Source: JALSIF01 sp026981635 [NCBI: bacterium]
GTDB lineage: Bacteria; 4484-113; JALSIF01
Assembly: GCA_026981635.1 (NCBI GenBank)
Contig: JALSIF010000035.1
Location: 1 to 5,728 of the forward strand
Length of the DNA stretch: 5,728 bases
Direction of reading: 5' to 3'
The position numbers were made by a program, and so were the translations under genes. The notes under the pieces were generated by a model. It had not been told where the DNA came from and ran no database searches. It was given only the letters and a program-made list of their open reading frames with translations. Of the stretch, positions 1-4,879 are shown in pieces. Each line of letters starts with the position of its first letter. The stretch's first letter is position 1.

Positions 1-801
1 GCTCACCCCCACCTCGCGCCAGTTCTGGATCTCATAGGTGAAGCAGCGCAGGTTGCGCCTTGCCGCAATGGAGGAGTCAAGCTGGCGCATGGTGCCGGCG
101 GCCAGGTTTCTGGGGTTGGCGTAGAGGGGAAGTCCCTCCTCCCGCCGCCGCCGGTTCACCTCCTCAAAGTCCACCCGGTTCATGTAGACCTCTCCCCGAA
201 TCCACACGGTGACCGGCTCGGAAAGCTCTAGGGGCAGGCTGCGGATGGTCCTCACGTTGTGGGTGACATCCTCCCCCTCGTAGCCGTTGCCCCGCGTCGC
301 CCCGTAGGCCAGCCGCCCCCTCTCATAGTGGAGCACAATTGAGAGGCCGTCATACTTGAGCTCACAGACCAGCTCCAGCTCCTCCATCACCTGGTCCAGG
401 GAGGAGTAGTGGCCCCGCTCAATGAGCAGCCGCCCGATGCGCTCCAGGTGGCGGTCCACCTCCCCGAAGTCAAAGGCGTTCTCCAGGCTCAGCATGGGAT
501 AGGGGTGCTTTACGGTGGGCAGCTCATCCCTCACCTCACCCCCCACCCGCTGGGTGGGCGAGTCGGGGATGACAAGCTCCGGGTGGGCCTCCTCCAGCTC
601 CCTCAGCCTCTGGTAGAGGCGGTCATACTCCTGGTCGGAGATGACCGGGTCGTCCAGGGTGTAATAGCGGTAGTCGTGGTAGGCCACCTCGCTTACCAGC
701 TCCAGGTACTCCTCCCACAGCTTGGGGTCAACCCCCGCCGGTGGGGAGTAGCGGCTGGCGAAGCGGCGCCGGAAGTCCTCCCTGCCCAGTGTGCCTTCCA
801 C
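1..801 (-). CDS. ligA: NAD+-dependent DNA ligase LigA, N-terminal 267 residues (3' end outside window)
   Basis: LigA seals nicks in duplex DNA using NAD+, in replication and repair. The fragment covers the Ia domain and most of the adenylation domain. The Ia NMN-binding motif is at residues 41-62 (YHDYRYYTLDDPVISDQEYD), SLEN is at 105-108, and the adenylated lysine motif ELKYDG has K149. After it come ATRGNGYEGED (168-178), RGEVY with E204, and ANPRNLAAGTMRQLD (228-242). These match the bacterial family by eye; the OB, zinc-finger, HhH and BRCT parts would lie beyond position 1. The GTG at 801 is the only plausible start between the in-frame stop at 814-816 and the conserved region, apart from a CTG at 789 that follows GGAAGG. 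Its Shine-Dalgarno is poor. Compared with my recollection of E. coli LigA, this protein has about 24 extra N-terminal residues and about 10 extra before the active-site Lys. It follows the upstream gene by 35 bp. Identity is very secure; the start is less so. Confidence 0.95.
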   Translation of the reverse strand, partial: MEGTLGREDFRRRFASRYSPPAGVDPKLWEEYLELVSEVAYHDYRYYTLDDPVISDQEYDRLYQRLRELEEAHPELVIPDSPTQRVGGEVRDELPTVKHPYPMLSLENAFDFGEVDRHLERIGRLLIERGHYSSLDQVMEELELVCELKYDGLSIVLHYERGRLAYGATRGNGYEGEDVTHNVRTIRSLPLELSEPVTVWIRGEVYMNRVDFEEVNRRRREEGLPLYANPRNLAAGTMRQLDSSIAARRNLRCFTYEIQNWREVGVS

Positions 802-810
802 CGGGCACCG

Positions 811-816
811 ATTCTA
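811..816 (-). promoter_or_regulatory. possible -10 hexamer (TAGAAT) just upstream of the ligA start
   Basis: On the minus strand TAGAAT lies nine bases before the ligA GTG at 801, in the short gap after the upstream gene. A transcript initiating from it would have almost no leader, which fits the lack of a good Shine-Dalgarno. No recognisable -35 lies at the expected distance, and the hexamer overlaps an in-frame TAG. Read-through from the upstream gene is at least as likely. Confidence 0.25.
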
Positions 817-836
817 CTCGCCCGCCCCGCTGGTGG

Positions 837-3800
837 CTAAATGGGCCCCAGCTTTGGCCTCCCTTCGGGGCCGTTGTCGCTCTCCTTGGCCACCACTTCC
901 TCTTCCTCTTCCTTCTCTCTCCCACCTCCCCCACTCCACATCTCCCGCAGGCTGGGGGAGAGGAGGCGGTTGAGGGCCCCTTTAACACCGGTGATCTCCC
1001 GCTTAAGCTGGGCCATGGCAGCCACCGCCCGCGGGTTCTCCGGCTCCTTCTCCAGGGCAGTGGTTAAAAGCTCATAGGCGGTCTTGAAGTCCCGCTGGCG
1101 CATCCTGAGTTCAGCAAAGATGGCCAGCGCATCAGGGTCGCAAAGCCCCTTCATCCATCCACGGGCCAAAAGCTCGTCCGCCTCCCTGAGGCGCCGCTTG
1201 CGGCGAAGGATATCCACCGCCTCAACGTAGGCCGGGCCCAGCTTGGCATTGAGGTTGATGGCCTCCATGAAGCAGGCCAGCGCCCGGTCCTCCAGCCCCT
1301 TGAGCAGGTAGGCCCGGCCCAGTTGCAGGTGGATGATGGCAAAGCCCGGGTTGATCTCCAGCGCCTGCTCATACTGGTGGATGGCGTTGTCGGCGTCCCC
1401 CTCGTTGAGGTAGGAGTTGCCCCGGTAAAGAAAGCTTCTCGCTAGGGTGCCCCGTTTGGCGTGGCTTACCGCGGTGGTGGCGTAGGTCTTTACCCGCCCC
1501 ACATTGACCAGCACGGCGCTGATGGTGCCGGGGAAGCGCCGCCGCATCGCCTCACTCTGGAGAAGCTCCATCGCCCGGTTGGGATCGTCGGTGGAGGTCA
1601 TCAGCTCCCGAAGCTCGCTTACCGAAAGCCGCCCCGACAGCTCGTCGCTCACCAGCAGGAGCTGGTCGCCGTCCCGGTTGAGCTTCTTTACAAAGTCAAC
1701 CCTAAACACCTCCCCCTCGCCCAGCGCCTCCTTGGCCTCCTCCGCCAGCACCTTGCCGTTGCCCCCGATGATTAGGGTAGAGCGGAGGGCGGTCTTGTCA
1801 AAGTCGGGGTCCACCACCTCCCCCCGGTGGAGCAGCACCAGCCTCACCGGCCCCACCGTGCCCGCATAGAGGGTCCCCTCCTGAATGAGCACGAAGCCCA
1901 GTCCAGCCCGCGCCCGGTTGAGGATGCCGGCCTGGAAGGCATAGCGGTAGCACTCCTCATTCACCCGCCGGAGCACAAGCTTTAGGAACTCCTCCGGCTC
2001 CTCCCGGGAAAGCCTTACCGACTCCTCGCCCCCCAGCCGGGAGGGGTGGAGGATGAGCTCCCTGAACTTGCCGGCGGCAATCTCGGCCAGCTTCTGCCCC
2101 TGGCCCACCTGGCCACCCTCCCCGCGGGCCAGTGCCGCCACCCCGCGGGGCTTCTGGTCGGCCGAGGGCAGCCTAAGGCAGAAGGTGGCCTCGTTTCGCT
2201 CGCGGGCGTTCTTGCCCACCATGTTTAAGTCAGCAAAGTCAAAGAAGACCGGCGGGACCTCAACCTTGACCTCCCGGTGCCAGCCAAGCAGCCTTCTCAG
2301 CTCCTCCCGCAGCCGCTCGGCGCTGCCAATGCGGGTGCGGGGGTTCTTCTCCAGCAGGGCATAGAGCAGCGCCTTAGCGTCCACCGAGATGAGGGCATCC
2401 TCAATGGGCCCTCCCGGGTCGGTGTTCAGGTGGTCGTGGATGATCTCTTGCTCCAGCTTGAGGGTGAAGGGGGCATGCCCCACCAGCATCTCAAAGATGA
2501 CCACCCCCAGGGTGTAGAAGTCGCTGGCCGGGAGCTGGGGCTTGCCCTGGGCCAGTTCCGGATTGAAGTACTCTGCAGGGGTCTCATTCAGGTTGCCGTG
2601 CTCCACCAGGAAGCGGGAGATGAAAAGGTCGGCCAGCTTCACCTCGCTGAGATCGGGACTGAGGAAGATGTTGGTGGGCTTGAGCCCCCCGTAGGCCTCG
2701 CCGATCTCGCTGTGGATCCAGTCCAGCGTCTCGTTGATGGAGTAGGCGATGGTAAGCACGTCCCTGAGAGGGAGCTTGCTGCGGCGGATCAGCACATCCT
2801 CCAGGTTCTGCCCCCCGTGCTCATAGACCAGGTAGCCGTGCTCAAAGTGGACCCCCACGTCGTAGACCTTGAGCAGGCCGGGGTGATCCAGATTGGGCAG
2901 GGAGCGAAGCCTAGTCTTAAACAGGGGGACCAGCTCGGGATGGTCACGAAGGCCTACCACCTTGACGATGACCGGCTCACCGCTCCTCACATCGCGCCCC
3001 TCGTAGACCCGAAAGACCGAGGAGCCCTTGAGCTCCTCCCCCAGTCGGTAGCGGCCCCCTAGGTGGGTGGAGAAGATGAAGGCCTCAAAGGCGTGACGGG
3101 CCTCGTCCCCACCGGAGAGTTCCAGGAACACATCCCGCGCCACCTCAAAGCTGCGGTAGCGCTGGCTGGGGTCGGGGGTGGTGAGCTTGTAGATGGCCTC
3201 CCTGAGGGGCAGGGGCAGGTCGGGAATGGCGCTCAGGTAGCGGTGGTAGGCCTCTGCCTCCAGCTCTCCGATCTCCCCCCGCACCTCCTCCACCGGTCTT
3301 CCCACCACCAGCGAAAGCATGATGATGCCCAGGGCATAGAGGTCAAGCAGATGCTTGGGATAGGCCACATAGTCATCGCACAGCGGGTCAAGGCAGGGAT
3401 CGGGGGTGGCCTCCTCCATGCCCGCCCGCCGAAACTCGTCCAGCAGCTTGAAATGGCTGAGTCTCACATGCCCCCGGTCCAGGTCTAGGTGGATGAAGTC
3501 GGGGTGCAGGTTGCCGTGATACTCCACTCCCTTGCTCTCGGCAAAAAGCAGCCCCTCAAGCACCTGCAGCCCAATGGTAAGCACATCCTTGGGGCTGAGA
3601 CCGGCGCTGATGTCAAGCAGGGAGAGGCGGCTCCCCTTGGGCTCAAAGACCAGGTAGGCCCGCCCCTTGAGCCGGCCAAAGGCCAGCGGCCGAAGCAGGC
3701 TGGGGTGCTCAATCTGCCCCAGGATGATGCTAGTGCGGCGGAGTTCCTCCCCCCCCTGGGGGGTGAGCACCTCCCGGATGAGGTGAAGCTCCCGCGGACT

Positions 3801-3899
3801 GCCGCTCTCTTCATCTACCCCCTGGTAGCGGTCAAAGTAGCGGTGTCGCTCGGCGAGTTCGGTGAAAACTGCACCCCCAACACTGAGCCTCTCACTCAT
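837..3899 (-). CDS. Multidomain signalling-type protein: tandem pseudokinase - PP2C-like pseudophosphatase - TPR
   Basis: This intact 1020-residue protein starts at an ATG with GGAG six bases upstream. Kinase-like domain 1 (about 20-262) has HGNLHP (128-133) where HRDLKP belongs, SHF (148-150) for DFG, and His39 at the beta-3 Lys position. Kinase-like domain 2 (about 282-540) keeps K313, LKPTN (406-410), D424, TPAEYFNPE (440-448) and D460-FYTLG. However, HRD is YGG (403-405), DFG is DLF, and Arg330 sits at the alpha-C Glu position. The PP2C-like domain (about 553-803) has NEA (569-571) for NED, ARGEGG (591-596) for ADGMGG, VGPVR (682-686) for xGDSR, SDEL (751-754) for SDGL, and GTIS (791-794) for DNIT. 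Four TPRs (820-955) and a Gly/Glu-rich tail (989-1020) follow. I see no signal peptide or membrane segment, so it is probably cytoplasmic. Inference: a non-catalytic scaffold or sensor, binding partners through the TPRs. The partner is unknown. Membership of the Ser/Thr kinase and PP2C folds is inferred by motif only. The ligA gene follows after 35 bp. Confidence 0.9.
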   Translation of the reverse strand: MSERLSVGGAVFTELAERHRYFDRYQGVDEESGSPRELHLIREVLTPQGGEELRRTSIILGQIEHPSLLRPLAFGRLKGRAYLVFEPKGSRLSLLDISAGLSPKDVLTIGLQVLEGLLFAESKGVEYHGNLHPDFIHLDLDRGHVRLSHFKLLDEFRRAGMEEATPDPCLDPLCDDYVAYPKHLLDLYALGIIMLSLVVGRPVEEVRGEIGELEAEAYHRYLSAIPDLPLPLREAIYKLTTPDPSQRYRSFEVARDVFLELSGGDEARHAFEAFIFSTHLGGRYRLGEELKGSSVFRVYEGRDVRSGEPVIVKVVGLRDHPELVPLFKTRLRSLPNLDHPGLLKVYDVGVHFEHGYLVYEHGGQNLEDVLIRRSKLPLRDVLTIAYSINETLDWIHSEIGEAYGGLKPTNIFLSPDLSEVKLADLFISRFLVEHGNLNETPAEYFNPELAQGKPQLPASDFYTLGVVIFEMLVGHAPFTLKLEQEIIHDHLNTDPGGPIEDALISVDAKALLYALLEKNPRTRIGSAERLREELRRLLGWHREVKVEVPPVFFDFADLNMVGKNARERNEATFCLRLPSADQKPRGVAALARGEGGQVGQGQKLAEIAAGKFRELILHPSRLGGEESVRLSREEPEEFLKLVLRRVNEECYRYAFQAGILNRARAGLGFVLIQEGTLYAGTVGPVRLVLLHRGEVVDPDFDKTALRSTLIIGGNGKVLAEEAKEALGEGEVFRVDFVKKLNRDGDQLLLVSDELSGRLSVSELRELMTSTDDPNRAMELLQSEAMRRRFPGTISAVLVNVGRVKTYATTAVSHAKRGTLARSFLYRGNSYLNEGDADNAIHQYEQALEINPGFAIIHLQLGRAYLLKGLEDRALACFMEAINLNAKLGPAYVEAVDILRRKRRLREADELLARGWMKGLCDPDALAIFAELRMRQRDFKTAYELLTTALEKEPENPRAVAAMAQLKREITGVKGALNRLLSPSLREMWSGGGGREKEEEEEVVAKESDNGPEGRPKLGPI
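1035..1442 (-). repeat. four tandem 34-residue TPR motifs within the pseudokinase protein
   Basis: Residues 820-853, 854-887, 888-921 and 922-955 form four back-to-back 34-residue units. The first two match the TPR consensus well, with LYRGNSYLNEGDADNAIHQY then ALEINP in unit 1, and LGRAYLLKGLEDRALACF in unit 2. Units 3 and 4 are weaker but keep register, for example YELLTTALEKEPEN closing unit 4. A further helix (956-980) probably caps the array. TPRs generally mediate protein-protein contacts. The repetition is at protein level; the DNA copies are diverged. Confidence 0.85.
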
Positions 3900-3903
3900 T
3901 GGG

Positions 3904-3912
3904 CTCTCCCTC
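3904..3912 (-). promoter_or_regulatory. ribosome binding site of the pseudokinase gene
   Basis: The minus strand reads GAGGGAGAG, with core GGAG ending six bases before the ATG at 3899. This supports that ATG as the start. The site abuts and partly overlaps a 12-bp palindrome. Confidence 0.65.
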
Positions 3913-3921
3913 TAATTAGAG
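3910..3921. promoter_or_regulatory. perfect 12-bp palindrome CTCTAATTAGAG, operator-like
   Basis: CTCTAATTAGAG is its own reverse complement and lies 11-22 bases before the ATG of the pseudokinase gene, with its last bases forming part of the Shine-Dalgarno region. As RNA it could form only a 4-bp stem with an AATT loop, so a DNA site for a dimeric regulator is more plausible than a hairpin. It has no visible second copy in the window. Function is inferred from position and symmetry only, and chance cannot be excluded. Confidence 0.35.
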
Positions 3922-3957
3922 ATTTATTCCACCACCGAACTCTTCCCCCGCGGCAGA

Positions 3958-3985
3958 ATTCTACCCGCGATTTAGGGCTAAAAAG
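3958..3985 (-). promoter_or_regulatory. candidate promoter of the pseudokinase gene
   Basis: Within the 101-bp gap, the minus strand has TAGAAT (3963-3958), a four-of-six match to the TATAAT -10 consensus. Sixteen bases upstream is only a weak CTTTTT (3985-3980) in place of a -35. The implied leader is about 50 bases and would include the palindrome. The gap is much richer in A and T than the genes on either side, consistent with a promoter region. There is no strong terminator for the upstream gene, so read-through is also possible. Confidence 0.4.
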
Positions 3986-4000
3986 TTAGCTCTCAAATAA

Positions 4001-4879
4001 CTAATTTCCAACATGCCTTCCCAACTTCCTCTGCCACACCAGCCAGGCGATCATCCCCAGCCCCACCATAGAGGCCCCCATCCCTCCCTCAAGTCCCATG
4101 GGGGAGAGGGAAATGAGCTTCGGTTCCCCCACCACCACCGCCACCGGGTGCCAGGGAAGGCCACTGGGGAAACCGCTAAGCCTCATCCCCAAAAGGACGT
4201 GGGCTAGGTTCCAGGCGAAGTGGAACCCGGCCGGAAAGTAGATGCCTCCAAAGGTGCGGTAGGCCAGGGCAAGGGCGAGGGCGATGAGAAATACGTTGGC
4301 CAGAAAGAGGGGCTCCGAACGAGCACCGGGGTTGCCCAGGTGGACGGCGGAGAAGAGCAGGGAACTTGCCACCCCCCAAAAGCCCCAACTTGCTGCCCAG
4401 AGTGCCGGCCTGAGCCCCTCACCCCCTACCAGCCGGAGGAAGAGCTCTCCCAGCCGGATGGTCCCCATGGCGGGGACAGCAAACAGGATGGTGCGAAAGA
4501 GGAGCTCCTCAAACAGGCTCTGCTCGGCAATAAACAGCCCCACCGCCCATAGGGGCCCAATGAGCACCAACGAATTTCCCAGGTTGGTCCCCGACCCAAT
4601 CTCCAGGCCAGGATAGATATCCTTCCAGCTCGCTCCCAGGATCAGACTGGTTTCCCGGGTGACAAGTCCCACCAGGACCAGAAACAGCACCCCCCCAAAA
4701 CCCCATCCCAGGCCGGCCAGAAACCGCCGGGGGGTGTGATCATCGGGGATAAGACCCGACTCTTGGAATCGTCCCAGGAAGAGGGGCACCACCAGAAAGA
4801 TGGTGAATGCCCCGCTAATGAGGAGTAGAAAGGCCCAGCGCAGGATCAGGGGCCGGATGAGTTCAACGGTAGGCTCCAC
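4001..4879 (-). CDS. CPBP-family intramembrane metalloprotease (Rce1/Abi-like)
   Basis: This 292-residue, strongly hydrophobic protein has the three CPBP motifs in order: EELLFR (124-129, the EExxxR motif), FSAVH (176-180, FxxxH) and HFAWN (220-224, HxxxN). In this family these Glu and His residues form the metalloprotease active site within the membrane. Probable membrane segments are near 11-36, 54-74, 103-135, 158-180, 188-207, 213-232 and 266-283. Family members process prenylated proteins or peptides, or act in bacteriocin immunity and signalling; the substrate here cannot be read from sequence. The GTG start at 4879 directly follows the stop of the glycosyltransferase gene and has AGGAGG eight bases upstream, so the start is well supported. 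All active-site motifs are intact, unlike in the neighbouring pseudoenzyme. Length is typical for the family. Confidence 0.9.
   Translation of the reverse strand: MEPTVELIRPLILRWAFLLLISGAFTIFLVVPLFLGRFQESGLIPDDHTPRRFLAGLGWGFGGVLFLVLVGLVTRETSLILGASWKDIYPGLEIGSGTNLGNSLVLIGPLWAVGLFIAEQSLFEELLFRTILFAVPAMGTIRLGELFLRLVGGEGLRPALWAASWGFWGVASSLLFSAVHLGNPGARSEPLFLANVFLIALALALAYRTFGGIYFPAGFHFAWNLAHVLLGMRLSGFPSGLPWHPVAVVVGEPKLISLSPMGLEGGMGASMVGLGMIAWLVWQRKLGRHVGN

Noticed and set aside
2277-3062. A 261-codon plus-strand open frame opposite the pseudokinase gene
   Set aside because: It lies wholly antisense to recognisable kinase-like coding sequence, shows no family motif, and is the kind of frame GC-rich codon use produces on the opposite strand.
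837-3899. Calling the large gene an active Ser/Thr kinase or a kinase-phosphatase fusion
   Set aside because: Both HRD Asp positions and most PP2C metal ligands are replaced, so active-enzyme names would mislead.
3489-3989. A 166-codon plus-strand open frame running through the 3900-4000 gap
   Set aside because: Mostly antisense to the pseudokinase gene, with no convincing ribosome binding site or recognisable motif.
3977-3990. Short inverted repeat GCTAA-4-TTAGC, possible terminator of the CPBP gene
   Set aside because: The 5-bp AT-rich stem is weak, and on the minus strand it is not followed by a T run.
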